From NCBI GenBank assembly GCA_032622095.1, contig CP136068.1:6489314-6553313 (forward strand): a DNA stretch of 64,000 bases, written 5' to 3'. Both the position numbers and the translations under genes were made by a program. This DNA is from Siphonodentalium dalli (lineage: Eukaryota; Mollusca; Scaphopoda; Gadilida; Siphonodentaliidae). The notes beneath the pieces are model-generated. The model was given only the letters and a program-made list of their open reading frames with translations. It did no database searches and had not been told where the DNA came from. Shown piece by piece: positions 45,094 through 57,960 of the stretch. Position 1 is the first letter of the stretch. The number at the start of each line of letters is the position of its first letter.

Positions 45094-46276
45094 TACGCAT
45101 CGTACTCCGGTATCAGGCTATAGCTATTAGGAGGCCATGCAGTTAGCTCGTACTGTGAGAAGCACACTCGATTAATTATCTTCATCCGGGCACTCTGAAC
45201 CAACGGGGCCCGCATCTTGGTTATATCGCAATAATCAAAGTGCCCCTTTAACTAATTTCCATATTCGTAAGAGAAGACTTGTTTTGGACTGGCCTTAAAT
45301 GTCCCGATAGCAGAGAGTTTGAGCTTATGACTACTCACTTGTCTGGCCTGGTAACAATGAACCGCTCGCGCGCAGGTGATTAATGTTGTCAATTATTGGT
45401 GTGGCCATGTAAAATACATGTATTTTACATACAGAGATTACATGCATGTGTGTATCCACCCTTAGAGGTTATTGAACGGATACCAATCACCATCAATCAA
45501 TGTGATCACAGATCACTCACTGTAGCGATACAATATCAGTGCATTGTCTCCGTCCGATATATTCCTGAATTATGTTGTTCAATGGTCAAGTGAGTCACAT
45601 GGTACATACCTGATATTTTTTGCTCGTAACGTGAACGTGCCATAAATGGGCGTTGGCAAGCTATATATCGAGTTCAAACTACCATGTGTAGTTTATTTTA
45701 TGCTTTTGATCGGAGAGTAAAATTTGTATTATGGTCATCTCTGGTGAATAGCCTTCATGCAGTTGCTTCTAAAAAGTTGTAGACACATTGTAATAAAGAG
45801 CGTTGTCAAATATTATTTGTCGTACACCTGTTCAATTGAGGATGATTTTGTAGATTTCCGTGATAGCTGTTTATTACATATCTATCAACGTAATTCGACA
45901 TTCCAGGCGTGTGATAATTCTCAGAAACTCACTAGTGCAATCTGTCGACGGAACTGTTTCATTCAGTGTTGTTAGACTGGCTTTCGCCGTTACTATTTTT
46001 ACTTTTTAAACTTTTCAACGCAAGGGCGACAACACACTTGCCGAAATCGCAGCGCGCTGATTGGGTTATATTTTTGGAAAATCTGGGGAAAACCAATTAA
46101 CACCTTTGCGCGGGTCAAGATGGGTCAAGTTCACTATCGGATAGACGGGCTCCCTGCCTGATTGTTGCGTTAACCATAACATACCGTTAAAACTCCATTA
46201 AATTCACATTTTCTGTACCGGAGATGTACGATTGTGAGTCAACTTACTATGATATGGAGATATGTAATAAAAATAG
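45094..46276. other. No supported gene
   Basis: A 72-codon frame at 45,757-45,975 is cysteine-rich near its end (AICRRNCFIQCC) but has no signal peptide or family match. Confidence 0.35.
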
Positions 46277-46421
46277 AACCGCATGAGTGTCTGGATTTTG
46301 ACGAATTGTCGCACTCGATTTGTTGGCGGAACGCGATACCTCTCGCGCGGGACTGCGAGATATCGCTCCGTCAACAAATCTCGTGCGATAATTTCGTCAA
46401 AATCCAGACATTCACGCGGTT
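46277..46421. mobile_element. Foldback element
   Basis: AACCGCATGAGTGTCTGGAT ... ATCCAGACATTCACGCGGTT with about 68-bp arms and few mismatches. Confidence 0.85.
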
Positions 46422-46832
46422 ATATCTATGTATTGCCAATGGTGGTTATTTTTTTTATAAATTCACTTGCATATTCCATGTTAGATTATATTGGTGCGAG
46501 TTGAACTTGCACTGTTCCATTGTGATACCAACATTGTTTTAGATAAGAAATCCTGGTGATATAGATACATAGAAAATCCAATATGAAACAGAATATCGTT
46601 GTCCGTCGATCACTTTTGACGAAAACATGCTATATGGCACTAGAAGCTAAGCGAAAAGCATTTTAAATTTAATTTTTGAATGTTATTTTTAGATTGCACT
46701 CAAACCTTGAAGATATAACGGAGTCATAACATCCGCAGTGGTTCCCCGCTTCACCACACAATGAAACAGTTCGTGGGCTATCCGTAGGCTTACGTCATTC
46801 CGCGGCGATTCGCGCCGAAGATTGATCCTTAA

Positions 46833-47163
46833 AGGGGTACTGTACACTAACTCTTGCAATTTATGGGTCCATCTACTTTCGTACCGAACAGAGTATATAC
46901 AACAAATGGATGAATTTGAGCCATTGATTAGTGCAATTAGTGGACAATGCAAACAACATGGTCATTATAATGAAAATGAATAAATGGCTGGAGTCATAAA
47001 TTCCTTTTCATTATAATTACCACGTTGTTTGCATCGTTCATAGAACACATGCGTGTATTTTGCACTAATCCATGGTTCAAATTCATTAATTTGTTGAATA
47101 TATTATGTTGAGTATAAAAAGAGATGGTTCCATAGATGGCCATATTTAGTGTACAGTACCCAT
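46833..47163. mobile_element. Foldback MITE with TTAA flanks, ends A(G/T)GGGTACTGTACACTAA
   Basis: TTAA at 46,829-46,832 and 47,164-47,167 flank inverted arms of about 150 bases, including GCAAACAACATGGT / ACCACGTTGTTTGC and TTTGAGCC / GGTTCAAA segments. A related copy is at 48,492. Confidence 0.85.
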
Positions 47164-48491
47164 TTAATCTCCTAATATCACACCACTCAACTTATCTCTT
47201 GATGAGTGCGATCTACTAATTTCATCCCACCTTGTATTATCTGAAGTTATAAATTAGCGAGAATGCCCGTGTGATTCGTCAAACTATTGAGTTATCTAGG
47301 AGAGGGCTTACACAAAAAAACACCACAATTGGCTTTTTGTCTCATCCCATTGCAATCACAAATTATCAAGCGTTATAATTTTGTTAAAGGGGTTCTCTAT
47401 GCCATTTTCAATAACTTCCCGGTACATAATTGTTTATAATATACAAAAAAGTAATTTGAGTCGAAGATGCATTCTGTAAACGGTCAGGTTAATAGGTTAT
47501 TTTTAAATCAAAGTTAATAATTTGATATTAATTTAATTTATGGCTGAAGCCATAAAATAAATTATGAATTTCCATGTGCAAGACGTAATCAAATTAATTG
47601 ACGGATAGTGGATTGGGCAACGCGTGACACACATAGTCATGAAAAAATATGTTTATACGGGGCGTAAACTCAAGTCACTAACTGACTAGTGACTATACAA
47701 TAACTTAAATCAGCATATGGGACTAGTATGCATATAATATAACATTTATTTGATACATTTGCTTGAAAGCTGTACAAAAATTACTCGACAAGGGCAATTT
47801 GTATTTTCGCATTCCGGCTAATCTGTCCAGCTAATCCATAAAATTACTTCGTACTCAACAGACTTTCAATTATTGGAAATTTGGTTACCTTATTCTGCGA
47901 ATCCGAGATTATAGAAACCAATAACAACAACTGAGTACAGTATGCCTTTAAACCATTTGTATGCGTTTAGTATGGACTAAATATTGTGTTCACGCCAGGC
48001 ATACATATATATGACGGTCAATTTTCCTAATTCTATTTTTGGTATAAATAAAATATGTTGTTTGCGGTGGTACGTTCTAAAACTATTTATAAAATTCAGT
48101 TATCCCACTCCAAGATTCTGCTTCCACTTCACAAATGATGTCACAAGAACAAGGAGCAAATTGGGAACTTGTTCATTATTACATTTAGCCTCTTCTTTAA
48201 TATGACTAACAGGCACCACCCTTTCGCGAGTCATCCATATATACATTTTGCACCAGCTTCATCGTGCTGGCAGTTTATATGACGGATAGTTTTTAAGCCA
48301 TTATGTCTTTCATTGTCTAAGTTGACCAACTGAAAGGTTTATAGTTCGTCAGCGAGAGTCCTCCGTTCTAACTTGTTACTACATGTACATGTAGGTGTGA
48401 TTTTCGTGGACCCTGCTAAAGTGTTTCCCCGTCACACACCCACTTACATATTATGGTCGTTGTTTTTTATACAATCTCCTTTTATATTCAA
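47164..48491. other. No recognisable gene
   Basis: TTAAAGGGGTTCTCTATGCC at about 47,388 resembles the start of another TTAA element, and AATTTATGG...CCATAAAATAAATT near 47,540 is a small hairpin; no complete element was defined. Confidence 0.4.
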
Positions 48492-48775
48492 CAGAATATA
48501 TGCAACAGATGAATGGATTTGAGCCATAGATTAGTGCAAACTATGCTCATGTGCTCTATGCGCGATGCAAACAACATGGTAATTATAATGAAAATTATTT
48601 ATGACTCCATGCAGCCATAAATTCATGTTCGTTATAACTACCATCTTGTTTTACATCGCCCATAAGTAAATGGGGGTATTTTGCACTCATCTGTGGCTCA
48701 AACCCATTCATTTGTTGCATACAATATGTTGAGGATAAAAGGAGGTGGTCCCATAAATGGACAGATACAGTACCA
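48492..48775. mobile_element. Second copy of the 46,833 foldback family
   Basis: Shares GCAACAGATGAATGG, GATGCAAACAACATGGTAAT and the mirrored CATTCATTTGTTGCAT. The outermost left end is lost. Confidence 0.75.
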
Positions 48776-49115
48776 TTCTAAGTAATAAATGCGTGTATAT
48801 GTATGTCTGTCTAATTCCTCACATCCTTCGGCGCCCTCCCATCAAGTTGTCCAAGAAGACATGAGTGGTTCCCAGAATGCAACATAATTCAAACTAAAAA
48901 TATAATTTTACTGGGAGGGGAACAGGGTTATCCATTGCAAATAACGAAACTTTAGCACAAAACACCAAGTCGGTATCTAAAAAAAAAGCAACATGTTCAC
49001 AGTTTATTACACTGAATAAGTTGAAAATACAATTGTTTTGAGCTTCCTCTTTCAAATAGTATATAATATGACATAATTATATTTTACATATAAAATTATC
49101 TGGTGGTTCGAAATT

Positions 49116-49545
49116 AAAGATACTAAATCCGATCAGATGCTCCTCAGTTACTATTTCTTTTGCTTCGTGGTGAAAAAATTTGATTCTAGGCAAGGTACCT
49201 ACCATCAAAGCTCAGAAGATCACTAGATCAGAAATCGATTTTTGAAGTTTTCTTATTTCAATTGTTCGTGGGCCAGAAACACAAGGTCAAACGGACGGTC
49301 TTGTAGATAAAGATGGATAACTCTAAAATCAAGTGGTAATAATATCCACCTTTATCTGCAAGACATTCCGCCTGAACACCTGCTTCTGGCCCACATACAA
49401 TTGAAATAATAAACTTCAAAAATCGATATCTGATCACTCTGAGCTTTGATGGGTGGGTTCCTTGACTCGAATCAAATATTTGTTACCCCCCCCCCATGCC
49501 AAATAAAGAGTAATTTAGGCGCATCTGGTTGGATTGAGTACCTTT
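49116..49545. mobile_element. MITE family A, copy 4, palindromic derivative
   Basis: Starts AAAGATACTAAATCCGATC and ends GGATTGAGTACCTTT. Both halves correspond to the left half of copy 3, in opposite orientation (GCTCAGAAGATCACTAGATC left, GATATCTGATCACTCTGAGC right), meeting near 49,335. Confidence 0.75.
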
Positions 49546-50884
49546 ATTTGGGCATTTCAAGATGGTCTATCTTTTCCGGACCACTATTACAACAATATTT
49601 TTTTTAAATAAAATCAGATTTCAAGGCTACAAATGACTTTTTTTTTGTGAATAAACACTAACAAACTGGAGAGTGGGTATATTATTTGTCTAAAAATACT
49701 CCATAAAGTGGTTTATTTCTGAGGTTGGATAGCAAATATCTGACATGTTTTCTCGGTGGAAATTAGTAGCAAGATAGAGTTATCCCGCTTGTTACGTCCC
49801 GATCGATTTTGCGAGTTTTTCACGAAAACTCTATCTCCAGCTGTGATCTCCTGAATATTGAAGGACGATCTTTTCTAAAGAATAACCCGTAAACATATCC
49901 CATTGATTGCATGTATTATAGCAGAAAATTATAAATAAAATCAATTTTAATTGATAGAAGCGTTTCCGGACATGAGTCTATGATTCATATTTATTATTTT
50001 ATAACATGAAACTATAATAATTAACGAACCACAGTTGAACCACACGGTTGTCAGTTTGGAGATACACCCACTTAAATGCTTATTTCAGTCGTCTGTTATA
50101 TATAAAATAAATTTGGATCACACGGTGTCTACATGTACATGTGAGAAAACAAGAAAAGCAGAGTAATCACGAATATATATATAATTTACATGTTGTCCGT
50201 GGACTTTGTTCCCGTGGTTCGTGTGTGCTTTCTATTTTCTTTTGAATTCAGTTTGTTGAGTGTATATATACATGCAGCTGGCAATTGAATGCCATCCGTT
50301 AACTGATATTTGCGTTCCCTGATAAATCTCCATAAATCGGGTATTCTCGAGTCACATGCGACCAGCTTTCGTAAACTTGAAAATAAAATGATATTACGCA
50401 TTGATAACATGCCTGCAAGTATTGCACATACTTTAAATTTAAATGGTTCGTGCAACAATATAGCTGGAATAGTGGAAGCGGCTAGTGTATCGGTTTGGTG
50501 ACAACACACTCCACCAAATTAGATAATCTGATGAGGGGTATTTTAACATTTGGACATTTACGAGCCATTTATCTTTATGTGGCAAGAACAGTCGTACTGT
50601 TCAAATATAAAATAAGTTCTTTACCGATAAGTCTACGTTGGTATACTAGTTGGCAACCGTGACTACCTTATGACGTAAATCAGTTAGAGAAATTAATAGA
50701 GAAATAACTAATAAGATGTCAGAATTGTGATAGTAAACGGGTGCATGTATATTTCATAGAAACATGTGTTATAGGAAGAGACAGACCATCTTTAAGAATT
50801 TATCCATGTTCTGATAAATCAGTTGTTTTCCTGATCAATTGGTGAGTTTTTCGGCTTCGAGGGAAAGGGAAACTTCTTCTTTCT
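49546..50884. other. No supported gene
   Basis: A 107-codon minus-strand frame at 50,186-50,509 has no recognised motif. AACATTTGGACATTTACGAG near 50,544 is a fragment of the 39,613 foldback. Confidence 0.4.
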
Positions 50885-52812
50885 CCCGGAGATGACTGCC
50901 GCCGGGTGGTGGGAACACTTGGCGTTTCTCTCGGAGGTGACTGCCGCCTGGTGGTGGGAACACTTGGCGTTTCTCTCGGAGGTGACTGCCGCCGGGTGGC
51001 GGGAACACTTGACGCTTCTCTCGGATGTGACTGCCGCCGGGTGGCGGGAACACTTGACGCTTCTCTCGGATGTGACTGCCGCCGGGTGGCGGGAAAACTT
51101 GAAGTTCCTCTTGGAGATAACTGCCGCCAGGTGGTGGGGAAATATGACGTTTCTCTCTGAGGTGACTGCCGCCGGGTGGCGGGAAAACTTGAAGTTTCTC
51201 TTGGAGATGACTGCCGCCTGGTGGTGGGAACACTTGACGCTTCTCTCGGAGGTGACTGCCACCGGGTGGTGGGAAAACTTGAAGTTTCTCTCGGAGATGA
51301 CTGCCGCCTGGTGGTGGGAACACTTGGCGTTTCTCTCGGAGGTGACTGCCTCATGGTGGTGGGAAAACTTGTCGTTTCTCTCGGAGGTGACTGCCGCCGG
51401 GTGGCGGGAAAACTTGGCGTTTTTCTCGGAGATGACTGCCACCAGGTGGTGGGAAAACTTGACGTTTTTCTCGGAGATGACTGCCGCCGGGTGGTGGGAT
51501 AACTTGATGTTTCTCTCGGATATGACTGCCGCCTGGTGGTGGGAAAACTTGGCGTTTTTCTCGGAGATGACTGCCGCCTGGTGGTGGGAAAACTTGACGT
51601 TTCTCTCGGAGATGATTGACGCCGGGTGGTGGGAAAACTTGATGTTTCTCTCGGAGATGACTGCCGCCTGGTGGTGGGAAAACTTGGCGTTTTTCTCGGA
51701 GATGACTGCCGCCTGGTGGTGGGAAAACTTGACGTTTCTCTCGGAGATGATTGACGCCGGGTGGTGCGAAAACTTGACGTGTGTCTCGGAGATGACTGCC
51801 GCCTGGTGGTGCGAAAACTTGACGTTTCTCTCGGAGATGATTGACGCCGGGTGGTGGGAAAAGTTGACGTTTCTCTCGGAGATGATTGACGCCAGGTGGT
51901 GCGAAAACTTGATGTTTCTCTCGGAGATGACTGCCGCCTGGTGGTGGGAAAACTTGGCGTTTCTCTCGGAGATGATTGACGCCGGGTGGTGCGAAAACTT
52001 GATGTTTCTCTCGGAGATGACTGCCGCCTGGTGGTGAGAAAAGTTGACGTTTCTCTCGGAGATGATTGACGCCGGGTGGTGCGAAAACTTGATGTTTCTC
52101 TCGGAGATGACTGCCGCCTGGTGGTGGGAAAACTTGGCGTTTCTCTCGGAGATGATTGACGCCGGGTGGTGCGAAAACTTGATGTTTCTCTCGGAGATGA
52201 CTGCCGCCTGGTGGTGAGAAAAGTTGACGTTTCTCTCGGAGATGATTGACGCCGGGTGGTGCGAAAACTTGATGTTTCTCTCGGAGATGACTGCCGCCTG
52301 GTGGTGGGAAAACTTGGCGTTTTTCTCGGAGATGATTGACGCCGGGTGGTGCGAAAACTTGATGTTTCTCTCGGAGATGACTGCCGCCTGGTGGTGCGAA
52401 AACTTGATGTTTCTCTCGGAGATGACTGCCGCCTGGTGGTGGGAAAACTTGGCGTTTTTCTCGGAGATGACTGCCGTCTGGTGGTGGGAAAACTTGACGT
52501 TTCTCTCGGAGATGATTGACGCCGGGTGGTGCGAAAACTTGACGTGTGTCTCGGAGATGACTGACGCCGGGTGGTGGGAAAACTTGACGTTTCTCTCGGA
52601 GATGATTGCCGCCGGATGGTGGGAAAACTTGACGTTTCTCTCGGAGATGATTGCCGCCTGGTGGTGGGAAAACTTGACGTTTCTCCCGGAGGTGACTGCC
52701 GCCCGGTGGCGGGAAAACTTGAAGTTTCTCTTGGAGATGACTGCCGCCGGGTGGTGGGAAAACTTGGCGTTTCTCTCGGAGGTGACTGCCGCCGGGTTGT
52801 GGGAATCCCTAA
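50885..52812 (+). repeat. 45-bp minisatellite, about 43 copies
   Basis: The unit is GAGATGACTGCCGCCGGGTG then GTGGGAAAACTTGACGTTTCTCTCG. Because 45 is a multiple of three, frames stay open: a 381-codon frame on the + strand (50,892-52,037, 15-residue repeat AGWWENLTFLSEM) and 160-207-codon frames on the - strand. Differences between units are mostly amino-acid-changing and include stops (TGA at about 52,035 and 52,215; TGA in the second frame of every ATTGACGCC unit). I read it as non-coding. Confidence 0.92.
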
Positions 52813-52835
52813 AATAACAGACGATATATTACGTT

Positions 52836-53215
52836 AGAGGATAAGGCATAAGACTTTACAATATAAAGGGTTAAAGTCATTATCTGAAAATTTCCTATCG
52901 TACAACTACTCATGAATGATGATTTAGTATATAAAGGATTAAACGTATTATCGGAACATTTCCTATCTTATAACACCCGTGAATGATACTTTAGTTTATA
53001 AAGAGTTAAACTTATTATATGAGCATTTCCTATGGTATATCTACTCATGAATAATGTTTAGTAGATAAAGGGTTAAACTTATTATCTGAACATATCCTAT
53101 GGTAAAACTACTCATGAATGGTGTTTAGTATATAAAGAGTTAAACTTATTATCTGAATATTTCCTATCTTATAACACTCATGAATGATGCTTTAGTATAT
53201 AAAGGGTAAAACTGA
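52836..53215 (+). repeat. About 61-bp satellite, six copies
   Basis: The unit is TATAAAGGGTTAAACTTATT followed by ATCTGAACATTTCCTAT and ACTACTCATGAATGATGCTT. Same family at 58,320-58,410 and, inverted, at 59,295-59,995. Confidence 0.9.
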
Positions 53216-53319
53216 TTATCCCCTCTGTAGAATTTTAAGCCTTCTTATATAGGCATCATTATTCCACTAGGGCCATATCACGCCGTATCCCGCTGTTCTT
53301 GTTCGAAATATGTTAACTA

Positions 53320-54136
53320 AACAGGAAACAATTATTTCGTATTACCCCGCAAAAAAATGTCGTCGCTATATAGAGAAGACAGATTTTACAAGGGTCATAG
53401 CAATCTCGTATGCCATTTGTAAAACTGATATTACCCCGCAAAAAATGTCGTCGCTATATAGAGAAGACATATTTTACAAGGGTCATAACAATCTCATATG
53501 CCCCTAGTAAAACCGATATTACACCGCAAAAATTGTTTAAAGAAGACAGATTTAGCAAAGGTCATAACAATCTCGTATGCCCCGCGTAAAACTGATTTTA
53601 CCCCGCAAAAATTGTCGTCGCTATATGGAGAAGACAGATTTTACAAGGGTCATAACAATATCGTATGCCCTTTGTAAAACTGATATTACACCGCAAAAAT
53701 TGTCGTCGCTATATAAAGAAGACAGATTTTACAAAGGTCATAACAATCTCGTATGCCCCGCGTAAAACTGATATTACCCCGCAAAAATTGTCGTCGCTAT
53801 ATAGAGAAGACATATTTTACAAGGGTCATAACAATCTCGTATGCCCCTTGTAAAACTGATATTACACCGCAAAAAATTGTCGTCGCTATATAAAGAAGAC
53901 AGATTTTACAAAGGTCATAACAATCTCGTATGCCGTGTAAAACTGATATTACCCCGCAAAAATTGTCGTCGCCATATTATAGAGAAGACAGATTTTACAA
54001 GGGTCATAACAATCTCGTATGCCCCTTGTAAAACTGATATTACACCGCAAACAATTGTCGTCGCTATATAAAGAAGACAGATTTTACAAAGGTCATAACA
54101 ATCTCGTATGCCCCGTGTAAAACTGATTTTACCCCG
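53320..54136 (+). repeat. About 88-bp satellite, nine copies
   Basis: Units contain CCGCAAAAATTGTCGTCGCT, GAAGACAGATTTTACAAAGG and TCATAACAATCTCGTATGCC. The array is cut by the insertion at 54,146 and resumes at 57,892. Confidence 0.92.
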
Positions 54137-54145
54137 CAAAAATTG

Positions 54146-54752
54146 GGGACTAACTTTAGTCCGGATTCCGGATCCGGATCCGGATACGGATTTGGCCGAA
54201 ACAGTGCTTTCTTCCGGACCCGGATCTGGATCCGACCCACTTTTAAAAAATTGCTTTAAATCACTATTATGCGACATTTTCGCATTATATCACCGTTGTA
54301 TATGCTATTATTAGCTGGATAGATGTCCTAGCCACTAATCCGGGCCGAATAAGTGCTTTTTCGCTGATTCCGGATCCGGATCCGACCCACTATTTTAAAT
54401 TGCTTTAAATCACTATTATGTGACATTTCCGCATTATATCACCGTATTATATACTATTATTAGATGGATAGATGTCCTAGCCACGAAACCGGGCCGAATA
54501 AGTGTTTTGTTGGTGATTCCGGATCCGGATTGACCCACTTTTTAAAATTGCTTTAAATCACTATTATGTTACATTTTCGCATTATATCACAGTTGTAAAT
54601 GCCATTATCAGCTAGATAGATGTCCTAGCAACGAATCCGGGCTTCCCGTGGTTGCAAACAGACGACTGGCTCATACAAGTGAATCTGGATTGTTCTCGTT
54701 TGTTAATCCCGGACTGGGTCACTTATATCGTTACTCTCTCTCTCTCTCTCTG

Positions 54753-54790
<38 letters not shown>

Positions 54791-57700
54791 CATCTATCTA
54801 TCTCTTTCATTTATTCGTTGGCCCCTGATCATTCGAAAGGCGTGCATATCTGTCGTCTCGATTCAGTTCTAGGCGGCTTTCTCTAAATAACTCATTTTTA
54901 TCAGGTAGTTTGTTTGGAACTTAGTCATATATACATGTTTCTCTATCTCTCTCTCTCTCTCTCTCTCTTCTGTATCTCTCAATCGCACTCTCTCTCTCAC
55001 TCTCTCACTCTCTCTCTCTCACTGGTCAATGTGTATTAATTAGTTGCCGCCGCGTGATAGAGATAAAGGGATAATAATATAAAGGGATTAGATTGTCTGG
55101 ACCTTATATAAATAATGACTCTGTCTGGACCTTATATAAACACCTATCAATAAACAACGACTCTCTCTCTCTGTATAGTTCTCACAATCTGTTTCTTCGT
55201 GCCTTCGTCGCATTATATTTTGCTAGTCCATTTACTTGTATTTCAAGACGGATTTATCAAAATAACTGTCATTTTATCAGGTTGTTAGTTTGGAACTAGA
55301 ATAATTGACAAAAGATTAATTGTCCTGAATGAATTTTAATCAAAACAGATGATTTAAACATTAACCCAATCCAAATACATGTATGTTTATGATACATATC
55401 ATTAAGAACATAACATTCCTTCAACGAATTTAAAATAGTCCGAGAATTGTTTTCATTTGAGGATAATACATGACTGTATGTGACCACTACTCACAATGTC
55501 TATAGTGTCTGAATATAGTCCCCAAATTTCTCACTACCAACACCAGAAACAGGAATATCCACTTTTGTGAGTACCAAATTCACATATTTTTGGGGTAGAG
55601 GATCCACGTGTAGTTACAGGAAACATTGATGAAGTCATCACACAGTAACGTCCAGATGCACAGAATAATACCGACACAAACCATGCACTTTTTTTTATAT
55701 ATCTGCTTTGATTGAGTAAACATTGTTTCCGATAGAGGTAGAATTTTAGCTAAACGGTCGTAATAGTTCCTGCTTCCAATGTATCCAGTATGTGCATTAT
55801 CCACATGTACAGCTTTTGACATTCAGCGTGTGAGGTTTTTCATCCAACCATGTATTACAGCTTGATTTTTCTGTAAAATGTGAATCTCCGATCACTTCCG
55901 AAGCATGCATATGAGCGCTGTCACGGCGCGTTTGATTTTGCACCGTTCAGAAGATTCCTGTCGATAGTTTTTCACATTCTTTCTGGTTCGATCGAGCATA
56001 TGTTTGAAAAAGGGATTAAATAATTGTTAATAAAATTGAAATACGCTGTATATGCCCATATGTTTGCAGAGTTATAAGGAATTAACGAACACATCCCGTT
56101 ATAGTATTTGTGGACAATACAACGTGTATCCTCAAATAAAGGCGTGGATGACGGCCTATATATATGTCTTTAATATAATTCATTAATTTACCATAATATA
56201 TAAAGAACATGTATATATCGATACGCGGTTAATTGAACGTATAAATGAGTGTAGCAATTGTAAAATTATAAACTGATGAAATAAAATTGATATACTTTGA
56301 TAACAACAAAACTGACCTCATATATGTTTATTCATCTGGCAAGACTGCAGTGATCAACTCCATTTTAACAAAGTCCGTCTTTCTATAACCACTGTGTGGT
56401 CATGGCATGTTGTATAGCGATAACACTCCACATCTGGTAATACATCCACATCCTTAGCTGTCTGGGTATATTACATAATGTATTCCCTGCTGGTACCATT
56501 AGAAACATCTTCTATGAACTTGGAAGTCAAATTTAATTGACGTAGAGCATTGGCCGCGGGCTAATATGTATACGGCATGTCCATCTTAAATTTCATCCAG
56601 TAAAACATAACGCCTGCGTTATATGATTTGAACACGTGAATTAACGCCAGTGTTAAACAAGTATCGTCCGTGTTTCCAAAACACGAAAAGGCGTATTAAA
56701 TGCGTTAAATATACACATATATGTCTTTCAAATAACTAAACAATTGGACATTGACATGTCTTACGTGGTGGGATGTATCTTAATGACACATTATGGTTGC
56801 CAATTGTATATGCTTGTAACATTGTTTAACGCGACATGGCGTTAATTAGAGAAAGCAAACAACTTAGTTAACGCTGGTGTTAAGATTGGCCATGTATTTG
56901 GTTGCGATGTAACACTGGTGTTATTTATTATAACGCTTAGTGTGATAAATCTTAACGCCAATAAGGTTGAACACGTTCAGATATTTAACACATGGATTTA
57001 CAGTGTACCTGATAAAAAATGACAGTTATTTAGAGAAAGCCGCCTAGAACTGAATCGAGACGACATGTATGCACGCCTTTCGAATGATCAGGGGCTAACG
57101 AATAAACGAAAGATATCGGGAGAGAGAGAGAGAGAGATACAGAGAGAGAGAGAGAGTAACGATATAAGTGACCCAGTCAGGGATTAACAAGCGAGAACAA
57201 TCCAGATTCACTTGTATGAGCCAGTCGTCTGTTTGCAACCACGGGAAGCCCGGATTCGTTGCTAGGACATCTATCTAGCTGATAATGGCATTTACAATGG
57301 TGATATAATTCGAAAATATAACATAATAGTGATTTAAAGCAATTTTTTAAAAGTGGGTCAATCCGGATCCGGAATCTGCGAAAAAGCACTTATTCGGCCC
57401 GGATTCGTGGCAAGGACATCTATCCATCTAATAATAGCATATAACACGGTGATATAATGCGGAAATGTCACATAATAGTGATTTAAAGCAATTTTTAAAA
57501 GGTGGGTCGGATCCAGATCCGGAATCAGCGAAAAAGCACTTACTCGGCCCGGATTCGTGGCTAGGACATCTATCCAACTAATAATAGCATATAACACGGT
57601 GATATAATGCGAACATGTCACATAATAGTGATTTAAAGCAATTTTTTAAAAGTGGGTCGGATCCGGATCCGGAATCGGCGAAAAAGCACTTTTTCGGCCC

Positions 57701-57882
57701 GGATTCGTGGCTAGGACATCTATCCAGCTAATAGTAGCATATAACAAGGTGATATAATGCGAAAATGTCGCTTAATAGTGATTTAAAGCAATTTTTAAAA
57801 AGTGGGTCGGATCCGGATCCGGTAGAAAACACTTGTTCGGCCAAGTCCGTATCCGCATCCGAATCCGGGTAAAGTTAGTCCC
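54146..57882. mobile_element. 3.7-kb long-terminal-inverted-repeat element with 9-bp duplication (Mutator-like?)
   Basis: The ends GGGACTAACTTTA and complement are flanked by CAAAAATTG at 54,137-54,145 and 57,883-57,891, directly inside an 88-bp satellite unit. Inverted repeats run about 54,146-54,905 and 57,008-57,882. Each is made of about 150-bp tandem units (three left, four right) rich in GGATCCGG words, then a (CT)n/(GA)n stretch, ending at the CGGCTTTCTCTAAATAACT segment. The 2.1 kb interior has no transposase; minus-strand frames at 55,296-55,487 and 55,580-55,822 are unrecognised. Nine-bp duplication and long inverted repeats are Mutator-like traits; class is inference. Confidence 0.85.
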
Positions 57883-57891
57883 CAAAAATTG

Positions 57892-57960
57892 TCGTCGCCA
57901 TACAGAGAAGACATATTTTACAAGGGTCATAACAATCTCGTATGCCCCGTTAGTAGAATG
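57892..57960 (+). repeat. Remainder of the interrupted 88-bp satellite
   Basis: TCGTCGCCATACAGAGAAGA through CAATCTCGTATGCCCCG continues the unit broken at 54,145. Confidence 0.9.

Noticed and set aside
45757-45975. Cysteine-rich 72-codon frame as a secreted peptide
   Set aside because: No signal peptide, no splice acceptor at a sensible place, cysteines clustered only at the end.
50186-50509. 107-codon minus-strand frame as a gene or LINE piece
   Set aside because: No RT, nuclease or other motif could be recognised.
50892-52037. 381-codon + strand frame and 207-codon - strand frame as repeat proteins
   Set aside because: Open only because the 45-bp unit is divisible by three; several frames are open at once, changes are non-synonymous and stops interrupt the rest of the array.
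53310-54071. Series of 60-76-codon frames in the 88-bp array
   Set aside because: The unit is not a multiple of three; the frames are repeats of the same DNA in shifting frames.
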